Assembly (NCBI GenBank): GCA_017958015.1
Contig: JAGDDM010000028.1
Coordinates: forward strand, 1-13,897
Source: Abditibacteriota bacterium
GTDB lineage: Bacteria; Armatimonadota; UBA5829
DNA: 13,897 nucleotides
Direction: 5' to 3'
In this document: positions 5,194 to 12,596 of the stretch, piece by piece
Layout of the letters: each line of letters starts with the position of its first letter
Numbering within the stretch: position 1 is the first letter of the stretch
Notes under the pieces: model-generated
Seen by the model: the letters and a program-made list of their open reading frames with translations, nothing else
Told to the model about the DNA's origin: nothing
Databases searched by the model: none
Translations under genes and position numbers: made by a program

Positions 5194-7280
5194 TGAAACT
5201 TTCCGTAAACCATCTTAAAAACTACGTTGACATAAATATTCCCGTTAAGGAGCTGGCGGACAAGCTCACCATGACCGGTTTGGAAGTGGAGGAGATTAAG
5301 GATGCTCCCAAGGCTTTCTTCACCGCCCAGGGCGGAGCCGGCGTCGCCGACGACACAATCTTCGACGTGAAAGTCACCCCCAACAGAGGCGACTGGCTCT
5401 CCCTCATCGGTGTGGCCCGGGAAGTGGCTCCCATCTGCGGCACCGAAGTGAAGATTCCCGCCGCGGAAGTTAAGGGCCCCGGCGCTCCCACCTCCGACTC
5501 CGTGAAGATTACCGTCACCGACAGCGATCTTTGCAAACGCTACGTGGGTGTGGCGGTCCGCAACGTAAAGATAGGTCCCTCCCCCGACTGGATGAAGGAT
5601 GTTCTCGTTGCCGCCGGTATGCGGCCCATCAACAACATCGTTGACATCACCAACTACGTCATGCTTGAGCTGGGTCAGCCCCTCCACGCCTTCGACATGG
5701 ATCTCATCGACGGCAAGGAAGTCATCGTTCGGGTGGCAAAGGACGGCGAGAAGATTAAGACCCTGGACGGCGAGGACAGAGAACTCACCTCTCAAAACCT
5801 GGTTATCGCCGACTCTCACAAGCCCGTGGCGGTGGCCGGTGTTATGGGCGGTTTCGACAGCGAAATCGGCGACAACGTGAAGAACGTTCTCATCGAGTCC
5901 GCCAACTTCGACGCTGTTTCCGTCCGCAGAACCTCCAAGAGACTGGGCCTTTCCACGGAGGCCTCTTTCCGTTACGAGAGAGGCGTTGACGTGAACATCG
6001 CCGGTCTCGCCGCCGCCAGAGCCGCCGAACTTATGGCGGAGTACGCCGGCGGAGAAGTGGCCTGTGAGGCCATCGATGTCTACCCCAACAAGGTTGAGCC
6101 CATCGTTATAAACGCGAGAGTGGCGAGAATCAACGGTATGCTGGGCACCGACTTCGGCGGCGAGGAAATGGCCAAGTATTTGGAGAGCCTTGATATTAAG
6201 ACCACCGTTAAGGGCGACATGCTTGAGTGTGTTATCCCAACCTTCAGAGTGGATATCGTAAAGGAAATCGACCTGGTGGAAGAAGTGGGCAGAATGTTCG
6301 GTTACGACAACCTTGAGCCCACGCTTCCCGCCTCCTCCTCCGGCGGCAAGGACACCGCGGCCGGTGTTCTCCGGGACAAGATAAGACGAATCCTCGTTTC
6401 CTCCGCTTTGCAGGAAGTGCTCACCCACAGCCTTGTGTCCTCGAAAATAGCCGAACTTACCGATATGACGGACACCATGCTGAAGATTAAGAACCCCATG
6501 AACGAGGACCTGGACGTAATGCGCAGCAGCATTATGCCCAACCTCATGGGCATCGCCGCCCGGAATCAGGCTCTCGGTATAAACGACGTGTTCGTTTTCG
6601 AGACCGGCAAGGTCTATTGGGACAAACCGGACAAGGGCATCGGCGAAAACCTTTCCGCGGCCGGCTTGATGCTTGGAAACATGTGGAACAACGGCTGGGG
6701 CATCAACACCTCCGCCGCGGACGCCGACTTCTTTATGTGCAAGGGCCTCACGGAGAACCTCTTCGCGGATTTGGGCATAAAGAACGTTAAGTATATCGCC
6801 GCCAAGGCTCCCGCCTACCATCCCACCAGATGCGCCGCTATCTACGTGGGCGACGTGAAGCTGGGCGTTGTGGGCGAAGTTGCTCCCGACACATGCAGGT
6901 TCTTCGACGTAAGCGGCAGACCCTGCGCCTTCGAGCTGGACTTCGACGCGATTCGGAGCGTGACGCCGGAGATTATCCGCCACAGCGAACTCTCCAGATA
7001 CCCCGGCAGTTACAGACACATCGCCGTGGTGGCGGAGGAGAAGTACAAAGTGGGCGAGATTCTGGCCGCCATCAACGCCGTGAACGAGGAGCTCGTGGAA
7101 AGCGTCAAGTTCATCGACATCTACCGGGGCGTGCCCATTGAGTCCGGCAAGAAGAGCGTCACCTTCGCCTTCGTGTTCCGCTCCCTGAAGGGAACGCTGA
7201 AGGACGAGGAAGTGAACGCCGCCTTGGAAAACATTAAAGCCGAACTGGTGAAGCGGTTCGACTGCACATTCAGAGGATAA
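5193..7280 (+). CDS. pheT: Phenylalanyl-tRNA synthetase beta subunit lacking the EMAP-like domain
   Basis: The beta subunit completes PheRS and hydrolyses mischarged Tyr-tRNA-Phe. It has 695 residues against about 795 in E. coli. The N-terminus (MKLSVNHLKNYVDI, LTMTGLEVEEI, residues 1-35) passes within about 20 residues to FDVKVTPNRGDWLSLIGVAREV, whereas the bacterial enzyme normally has an OB-fold tRNA-binding domain of about 100 residues at this point. Next come the B3/B4 editing domain (ITNYVMLELGQPLHAFD, AVAGVMGG, SANFDAVSVRRTSKRLGL, SFRYERGVD), the B5 domain from about 296, the catalytic-like core, and the C-terminal FDX-ACB anticodon-binding domain from about 597 (HSELSRYPGSYRHIAVV). 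The frame is intact, so this is a domain-lacking form and not a pseudogene. GAGG (5181-5184) lies 8 nt before the ATG. Start and pheS stop overlap by 1 nt. Confidence 0.96.
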   Translation: MKLSVNHLKNYVDINIPVKELADKLTMTGLEVEEIKDAPKAFFTAQGGAGVADDTIFDVKVTPNRGDWLSLIGVAREVAPICGTEVKIPAAEVKGPGAPTSDSVKITVTDSDLCKRYVGVAVRNVKIGPSPDWMKDVLVAAGMRPINNIVDITNYVMLELGQPLHAFDMDLIDGKEVIVRVAKDGEKIKTLDGEDRELTSQNLVIADSHKPVAVAGVMGGFDSEIGDNVKNVLIESANFDAVSVRRTSKRLGLSTEASFRYERGVDVNIAGLAAARAAELMAEYAGGEVACEAIDVYPNKVEPIVINARVARINGMLGTDFGGEEMAKYLESLDIKTTVKGDMLECVIPTFRVDIVKEIDLVEEVGRMFGYDNLEPTLPASSSGGKDTAAGVLRDKIRRILVSSALQEVLTHSLVSSKIAELTDMTDTMLKIKNPMNEDLDVMRSSIMPNLMGIAARNQALGINDVFVFETGKVYWDKPDKGIGENLSAAGLMLGNMWNNGWGINTSAADADFFMCKGLTENLFADLGIKNVKYIAAKAPAYHPTRCAAIYVGDVKLGVVGEVAPDTCRFFDVSGRPCAFELDFDAIRSVTPEIIRHSELSRYPGSYRHIAVVAEEKYKVGEILAAINAVNEELVESVKFIDIYRGVPIESGKKSVTFAFVFRSLKGTLKDEEVNAALENIKAELVKRFDCTFRG

Positions 7281-7283
7281 TTC

Positions 7284-7355
7284 TCGGGTTTCGGGTTTTA
7301 GGGGTTAGCAAACCGCCGACGAGCGGGTACTAATCCCTATTTCCTGTTCCCCCTA
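7284..7355. repeat. Palindromic intergenic element B with heptamer-spaced arms
   Basis: This element fills most of the 84-nt gap between pheT and the first glycosyltransferase. The left arm has TCGGGTT twice (7284-7290, 7291-7297) and then TAGGGGTTAG (7299-7308). That decamer pairs over all 10 positions (one G-U) with CTAATCCCTA (7330-7339). The right arm continues in 7-nt register as CCCTATT (7335-7341), TCCTGTT (7342-7348), CCCCCTA (7349-7355). The core holds CCGC (7313-7316) and GCGG (7323-7326), which can form a small hairpin. The plan matches element A before thrS: G-run heptamers, a hairpin core, C-run heptamers. No T-run terminator follows pheT, and no convincing promoter for the next gene was found. 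Confidence 0.6.
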
Positions 7356-7364
7356 CGGAAAGCC

Positions 7365-9005
7365 ATGAAAATCTTTAGGGACAAATATTTCATCGCCGCG
7401 ATGTTTGTATTCGCCCTTGCCCTCGTTTTGCGCCTTGTGGGCATAAAGTGGGGGCTGCCTGATATGTACCGATCCTACGATACGTACCACCCGGACGAGG
7501 CGTTCCTTTTGGTGCCGTCCCACGCCATGGCTTTCAAACACACCCTTTTGCCCCACTACTACGACTATCCGTCCCTGTATATGTATGTCGGGGCATTGTC
7601 GCTAAAAATATGTTCTCTGTTCGGACCCCTTACAATTCGGACGGAATATCTTATTCTGCGACTTTCGGCGGCGCTTTTCGGCGCGGCGGCGGTTCTCGCG
7701 GTGTATTTCGCGGGGGCGCGGATAAGCGGGTCGAAAAAGTTCGCTCTGCTCGCCTCGTTCCTCCTTGCGGTCACCCCTTTCCACGTTCAGTATTCCCACT
7801 ACGCCAGCGTCCATGTGCCCCAGACTCTCTTCTCCGCCCTTGTTCTCCTTTGGGCGGCGCGGATTATGTCCGAGCCCACCCGCCGAAACCATGTAATCGG
7901 CGGAATCATGGTGGGCCTCGCGGCGGGGACCTGCTACAACGCGGCGTCGAGTTGCGTGGCGATAATCACCGCTTGGTTTTTGACGGAAAACCGGAAATTT
8001 AAGGACCTTTTCGCTTCGGCGGCAGCCGCCGTCTGCGCCTTTTTCGTCGTAACTCCGGGTCCTCTTTTCGAGCCCATGAAGTTCGCCGGATTCATGAGTT
8101 TTCAGGTGAAGCACGCCATGTACGGCCACTCCATAGTGTTCACCGGCTACCGGGGCTACGAGTACAACTTCACCGCGGCTCTTTTCTACGGCATCGGCGC
8201 GGTTTTGCTGACCCTGTCAATCATCGGCATTCTCATGACCTTTGTTCGGCGGGACAAAAACATATACCCGGCGGCGGTTTTTTCCCTGATTTATTACCTC
8301 GCCTCCGCCAACTCCAAAGTCCTCTGTGTGCGGTATTTCCTTTTGGTCTATCCCGCGCTGGCGATTTGCGCCGCCTACGGCATTTGGGCGGTGTATAAGG
8401 CGCTGAAACCGAAACCCCTGCGGTTTGCCTGGGGCGCTCTCTGTCTCTGCGGCGCGGTCTGGACCTGTTTCTACGTCTGCGCCCTCAACAACCTCTTTTG
8501 CAAAGAACCCACGGAGAAGTCCGCGTCGGATTACATCTACCGGAACATTCCCGCCGGCACGGAACTTGCCATGCCGTACCCGTGGAGCTACTACCCGGTG
8601 TTCTCAAACGGTTTTCGCGGGGAGAAATCGGACTTTGTCACCGTAACTCCCAGACCCGTCGAGTACACCTTTAAGTACCTTTGGAGTTTCGACTACTTCC
8701 CCAAGGACCCGGAGTGGGACGAGATTATTCTTGCCCGAGCCGATGCCCCCATGTACGCCGTCTTTTCCGACTACGACACGATTGACCCTCTGAGACTGCG
8801 AAACAACAAACGCTGTCCGGCGGGCTGGCGGAAGACGGTGGAGCACCGTTGCGCGGAACTGGACGCCCTGAAAGAGAATTACGTCCTCATGAAAGAGTTT
8901 AAGCATAAACTGGACTTCGCGGGGGTTGAGGTCTTCGACATAAAGAACCTGCCCCACGACATGAAATACCCCGACAGCGAGATTTCGATATACAGGCACA
9001 GATAA
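7365..9005 (+). CDS. GT39/PMT-type membrane glycosyltransferase, first of tandem pair
   Basis: A 546-residue polytopic membrane protein resembling the ArnT/protein-mannosyltransferase (GT-C, family 39) group. These enzymes move a sugar from a polyprenyl-phosphate donor to lipid or protein on the outer face of the inner membrane. The N-terminus has a hydrophobic helix (about 9-25), then KWGLPD and YHPDEAF with Asp44-Glu45, the position of the catalytic acidic pair of GT-C enzymes. Further signatures are YDYPSLYMYVG, TPFHVQYSHYA, GLAAGTCYNA, and RYFLLVYPALAI in a late membrane helix. About ten hydrophobic segments are followed by a soluble C-terminal part from about 390, ending LPHDMKY (Leu529 onward) and SEISIYRHR. 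It overlaps the next gene by 1 nt (TAATG). The ribosome site is weak (CGGAAA). Donor and acceptor cannot be told from the sequence. Confidence 0.85.
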   Translation: MKIFRDKYFIAAMFVFALALVLRLVGIKWGLPDMYRSYDTYHPDEAFLLVPSHAMAFKHTLLPHYYDYPSLYMYVGALSLKICSLFGPLTIRTEYLILRLSAALFGAAAVLAVYFAGARISGSKKFALLASFLLAVTPFHVQYSHYASVHVPQTLFSALVLLWAARIMSEPTRRNHVIGGIMVGLAAGTCYNAASSCVAIITAWFLTENRKFKDLFASAAAAVCAFFVVTPGPLFEPMKFAGFMSFQVKHAMYGHSIVFTGYRGYEYNFTAALFYGIGAVLLTLSIIGILMTFVRRDKNIYPAAVFSLIYYLASANSKVLCVRYFLLVYPALAICAAYGIWAVYKALKPKPLRFAWGALCLCGAVWTCFYVCALNNLFCKEPTEKSASDYIYRNIPAGTELAMPYPWSYYPVFSNGFRGEKSDFVTVTPRPVEYTFKYLWSFDYFPKDPEWDEIILARADAPMYAVFSDYDTIDPLRLRNNKRCPAGWRKTVEHRCAELDALKENYVLMKEFKHKLDFAGVEVFDIKNLPHDMKYPDSEISIYRHR

Positions 9006-10606
9006 TGATAAAACGATACAGACACGGCATATGCCTCGGAGCGATATTTCTTCTGGGGCTGCTTCTGCGGCTCTGGGGGATTCGCTGGGGGCTGCCCTGC
9101 CCGGAACATACCCTTTCTCTGCATCCGGACGAGTTCCTCACCGTGGGCTGCGCGGCGGAGGTGGCCTTCACCGACAAGATTGCGCCGGGGTTCTACAACT
9201 ACCCCTCTCTGTTTATTTACCTCGGCTCCGCGACCTTGTCGGTAATGAACATGCTGGCGGATCCCACCGTGGCGGATTGGCACTTCGCCATGCGGCTCAT
9301 TTCCGCCATCGCCGGTTCTCTGGCGGTACTCGCCACCTATTTCGCCGCCAAGAACATTTTCGGCTGCCGGGGCATGTCCCTGTTCGCGGCGGCGGCTCTG
9401 GCGGTTGCGCCTCTCCACGTGCAGCACTCCCACTTCGCCACGGTGGACGTGTTCTCCACTCTGCCGGTGGCGCTGGCTCTGCTTTTTGCCGGTAAGGTGC
9501 TCCATGAGGGAGGGCGGAAGAATATTGCCCTCGCGGGAATTATGACCGGTCTGGCCGCCGGAACCCGCTACAACGCCTGTTTCGTGATTTTCGCGGTGAT
9601 TGCCGCCTGGCTTATGTCGCCGGAGCGGAAGCTTCGTAATCTTCTGCTGTGCTTCGCCGCGGCGGCGGTTGCTTTCGTTGTTACCACTCCCGGCTGCCTT
9701 TTGGACAGTCACAAGTTTTTCTCCGATTTGGCCTACGAGTCCGCCCATTCCGCCGACGGCCACGATTTGGTCTTCGCCGGCCTCAACGGTTTTGTGTACA
9801 ACTTCGCCCACTCACTGAAATACGGCCTCGGCTCTTTTCTGCTGGGCATGTGGATAGTGGGACTCATCGCCGCGGCGCTCCTTAAGGAGAAGCCCGCCGC
9901 CATGCTGTGGTCCTTCCCGGCGCTTTACTACATCGCCTTGTCCGCCTCCCGGATAATGTTCGCCCGGTACATGCTGGTTCTCTTCCCGGCGGCGGCGGTT
10001 GTTGTGGGCTACCTGTCTTGGGGCGTGGCGCGGGCCCTGAAGGGCAAGGGCCGGGACATGTGGCTCATCGCCGTTGTGGGCGGCATGTGGCTCACTCTCA
10101 CCTACACCGTGGGTCTCAACAACCTTTTCTGCTACCCCTCGCCCCAGATGACCTCGGCGAAGTACATCGGGGAACACGTGAAAAAGGGCGAGTCCGTGGC
10201 TTTCTTCGAGCCTTTGTGGTTTTACTCCCCGGCTCTCCACCCGGAAATCGGCGGAACTCCCGATGACAGGACGGCGGTGACGAAATCTCTGCCCTACGAC
10301 GTGACGATTTTGTCTCAAAACCGCGGGGCGCTGAAGGGCGTCGGCAGACCGAAATACGTTGTGGAGTCCGACTACGAGACGGCGGACGCGGAGCGTCTCA
10401 GGGGCAAAAAAATACGGCCCAAGGACCGGAAAAAGGTTGACGCCGTAAACGGCGACATAGCCGATTTGAAAAAGAATTACCGTTCGGTTAAAATTTTCAT
10501 GAACGAACTGGACATTATGGGCGTGAAACTCTTCGACGCGCGGCACCTGCCCCACGACATGCGTTACGCCGCCCCGAGGATAACCCTTTACGAGGCGAAA
10601 AAATGA
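9005..10606 (+). CDS. GT39/PMT-type membrane glycosyltransferase, second of tandem pair
   Basis: A 533-residue homologue of the preceding gene along its whole length. It has the N-terminal hydrophobic helix, IRWGLPC, LHPDEF with Asp42-Glu43, FYNYPSLFIYLG, APLHVQHSHFA, GLAAGTRYNA and RYMLVLFPAAAVVV. A soluble C-terminal part with SDYETADAERLRGKK ends in LPHDMRY (Leu515 onward). The same landmarks in the same order make a tandem duplication followed by divergence the simplest history. The role is likely transfer of a sugar from a polyprenyl-phosphate carrier at the membrane; the substrate is unknown. The ATG at 9005 overlaps the previous stop by 1 nt with a weak upstream AGG (8994-8996), suggesting coupled translation. 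The TGA overlaps the recombinase ATG by 4 nt. Confidence 0.86.
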   Translation: MIKRYRHGICLGAIFLLGLLLRLWGIRWGLPCPEHTLSLHPDEFLTVGCAAEVAFTDKIAPGFYNYPSLFIYLGSATLSVMNMLADPTVADWHFAMRLISAIAGSLAVLATYFAAKNIFGCRGMSLFAAAALAVAPLHVQHSHFATVDVFSTLPVALALLFAGKVLHEGGRKNIALAGIMTGLAAGTRYNACFVIFAVIAAWLMSPERKLRNLLLCFAAAAVAFVVTTPGCLLDSHKFFSDLAYESAHSADGHDLVFAGLNGFVYNFAHSLKYGLGSFLLGMWIVGLIAAALLKEKPAAMLWSFPALYYIALSASRIMFARYMLVLFPAAAVVVGYLSWGVARALKGKGRDMWLIAVVGGMWLTLTYTVGLNNLFCYPSPQMTSAKYIGEHVKKGESVAFFEPLWFYSPALHPEIGGTPDDRTAVTKSLPYDVTILSQNRGALKGVGRPKYVVESDYETADAERLRGKKIRPKDRKKVDAVNGDIADLKKNYRSVKIFMNELDIMGVKLFDARHLPHDMRYAAPRITLYEAKK

Positions 10607-11469
10607 AACGGGCTTTGGGCGAATACATCGACTATCTCATTTTCGAGCGGGACGTGTCCCGGAACACTTTGGACGCCTACACCCGGGACCTTGAGGATTT
10701 CGCCGCCTTCGCCGGAGACATAAAGCCCGGGGAGATAGACTCCCGCCTCATGACCTCCTACGCGGAGCATCTGTCGGAAATGAACTACGCCCGGTCCACG
10801 GAGATGCGGAAACTCACCTCCGTCCGGGGCTTCGTGAAGCACCTCTGCTTCAAGGGAATCCTCAAAACCGACCCCACGACGGTGACCGCCGGGAAGAAGC
10901 GGGAGCGGAAACTGCCGAAAGTTTTGGCTCTCCATGAGACGGAGGCTCTCCTGAACGCTCCGGACATAACGAGCCCCAAGGGACTGCGGGACCGCGCCAT
11001 GCTGGAGCTGATGTACGCCTGCGGTCTGCGGGTGTCGGAGCTTGTGAACCTCAGGCGGAGCGAGATCGACCTCAAAGAGCTGTCCCTGAAGGTCACCGGC
11101 AAGGGCGACAAACAGCGGTTCGTGCCGGTGGGGGAGGTGGCGGCCTACTTCGTCACCGTCTACATCGAGAAGGCCCGGCCGAAGTCCGATTCGGAATATC
11201 TTTTCCTCACGAGCCGGGGCGGTCCCATGACCCGGATGGCCTTTTGGAAAAAGGTGAAGAAATACGCGGCGGCGGCGGGCATAACGAAGCCGGTGAGCCC
11301 CCACGTTTTGCGCCACTCATTCGCCACGGACATTTTGGAGCGGGGCGGCGACCTGCGGAGCGTGCAGGAACTTCTCGGCCACGCCGCCATATCCACAACA
11401 CAGATTTACACCCACGTCGGCAGGGAACACCTGCGGGAGGTTTACAAAACCGCCCATCCGAGGGGTTAA
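10603..11469 (+). CDS. xerD: XerD-like tyrosine site-specific recombinase
   Basis: This enzyme probably acts with a partner Xer protein at dif to resolve chromosome dimers. The 288-residue product has an N-terminal SAM-like DNA-binding domain (about 1-85: YIDYLIFERDVSRNTLDAYTRDL) and a catalytic domain. All six active-site residues are present: Arg143 (ACGLRVSEL), Lys167 (TGKGDK), His234 and Arg237 (HVLRH), His260 (LLGHAAIS) and Tyr269 (TTQIYTHV). Their spacing closely follows E. coli XerD, and the family ending TAHPRG is kept. I favour XerD over XerC; an integrase role is less likely because no attachment sites or phage genes are near. GAGG (10592-10595) lies 7 nt before the ATG, which overlaps the preceding gene by 4 nt. 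Arginine codons are strikingly CGG (19 of 25 by hand; no AGA). I saw no dif-like sequence nearby. Confidence 0.87.
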   Translation: MKRALGEYIDYLIFERDVSRNTLDAYTRDLEDFAAFAGDIKPGEIDSRLMTSYAEHLSEMNYARSTEMRKLTSVRGFVKHLCFKGILKTDPTTVTAGKKRERKLPKVLALHETEALLNAPDITSPKGLRDRAMLELMYACGLRVSELVNLRRSEIDLKELSLKVTGKGDKQRFVPVGEVAAYFVTVYIEKARPKSDSEYLFLTSRGGPMTRMAFWKKVKKYAAAAGITKPVSPHVLRHSFATDILERGGDLRSVQELLGHAAISTTQIYTHVGREHLREVYKTAHPRG

Positions 11470-11494
11470 AAATTACTTATATAGGAGTATCTAA

Positions 11495-12592
11495 ATGAAG
11501 AACACCGATCTTTGCAGGAAAACAATCCTGGACCTGATTCCCTACGTTCCGGGCAAGCCCATCGAGGAAGTCAAGCGGGAGCTGGGCATCGACGACATCA
11601 TCAAGCTGGCTTCCAACGAGAACCCGCTGGGTCCCTCTCCCAAGGCTCTGGCGGCCATGAAGGACGCCCTTGACAACATCGCCCTCTACCCGGAAGGCAG
11701 CTGCCACGACCTCAGAAACGAGTTGGCGAAGTTCCTGGGCGTGGGCACCGACAATCTCATCTTCGGTTGCGGCGCCGACGAGATTATCCACTTCTTGGGC
11801 ATAGCCTTCCTCGAGGACGGCGACGAGATTATTCAGGGCTACCCCAGTTTTATGCAGTACAAGGCGGCCTCCACCCTCATGGGCTGCAAGACCCACCTTG
11901 TTCCCCTGAATGACAAGTGGGAGCACGACATCGACGCCATGCTGGAGAAGGTGAACGACAAGACAAAGCTCTTCTTCGTCACCAATCCCAACAACCCCAC
12001 GGGAACCCTCCTTGACAGTTCCGTGATAGAGAAGGTTCTGAAGGCTCTGCCGGAGCGTTGTATTCTCGTTCTGGACGAAGCCTACTTCGAGTTCGCCGAC
12101 GACCCCGGCTACACAAAGTCAATCGAGTGGGTCAAAGAGGACAAGAACGTTTTCGTTATGCGCACCTTCTCCAAGGTTTACGCCCTGGCGGGCATCAGAG
12201 TGGGCTACGGCATCGCGTCCAAGCGCATTATCGACCTCATCGAGCGGGTAAGAGGACCCTTCAACGTGAACTCCGTGGCTCAGGTCGGCGCCGTGGCGTC
12301 TCTCCGTGACCCGGAACAGCTCCGGCGCAGTCGGGAGCAGATCGCCCGCTCCAAGGCCTACATCTACAAGGCTCTGGAGGAAATGGGCATCGAGTACACT
12401 CCCACCCAGGCCAACTTTATCTGGATTAACGTGAAGAAGAACTGCCGGGAAGTGTTCCGAGATTTGATGAAGCTGGGCGTCATCGTCCGCACCGGCGACA
12501 TCTTCGGCCACCCCACATATCTCCGGGTGACCTTCGGCACCGACGAGCAGAACGAGCGGTTCATCAAGAGCCTCAAGGAAGTTCTCAAGTAA
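11495..12592 (+). CDS. hisC: Histidinol-phosphate/aromatic aminotransferase (HisC family)
   Basis: A PLP-dependent fold-type I aminotransferase of 365 residues, the normal HisC size. Signatures are the N-terminal LIPYVPGKPIEEV and LASNENPLGPSPKA, then GADEIIHFLG, TNPNNPTG (Asn167 near the cofactor), LDEAYFEF (Asp194, Tyr197), the Schiff-base lysine Lys227 in RTFSKVYALAGIRVGY, and YLRVTFGT with Arg344 for the substrate carboxylate. No other histidine gene is nearby and tyrA follows after 4 nt. It therefore may mainly transaminate 4-hydroxyphenylpyruvate and phenylpyruvate, as the B. subtilis HisC encoded next to tyrA also can, or serve both pathways. AGGAG (11483-11487) lies 7 nt before the ATG, the best ribosome site in this half of the window. 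The 25-nt gap after xerD holds no promoter, so co-transcription is likely. Confidence 0.92.
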   Translation: MKNTDLCRKTILDLIPYVPGKPIEEVKRELGIDDIIKLASNENPLGPSPKALAAMKDALDNIALYPEGSCHDLRNELAKFLGVGTDNLIFGCGADEIIHFLGIAFLEDGDEIIQGYPSFMQYKAASTLMGCKTHLVPLNDKWEHDIDAMLEKVNDKTKLFFVTNPNNPTGTLLDSSVIEKVLKALPERCILVLDEAYFEFADDPGYTKSIEWVKEDKNVFVMRTFSKVYALAGIRVGYGIASKRIIDLIERVRGPFNVNSVAQVGAVASLRDPEQLRRSREQIARSKAYIYKALEEMGIEYTPTQANFIWINVKKNCREVFRDLMKLGVIVRTGDIFGHPTYLRVTFGTDEQNERFIKSLKEVLK

Positions 12593-12596
12593 ACAA

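Noticed and set aside
5193..7280. pheT as a pseudogene or assembly deletion because of its short length
   Set aside because: The frame is intact end to end, the missing part is exactly one domain, and all other domains and the 1-nt coupling with pheS are preserved.
7305..7334. Possible promoter TTAGCA (7305-7310), 17 nt, TACTAA (7328-7333) for the glycosyltransferase operon
   Set aside because: Both hexamers match consensus poorly and lie inside the palindromic element, so the match is not better than chance.
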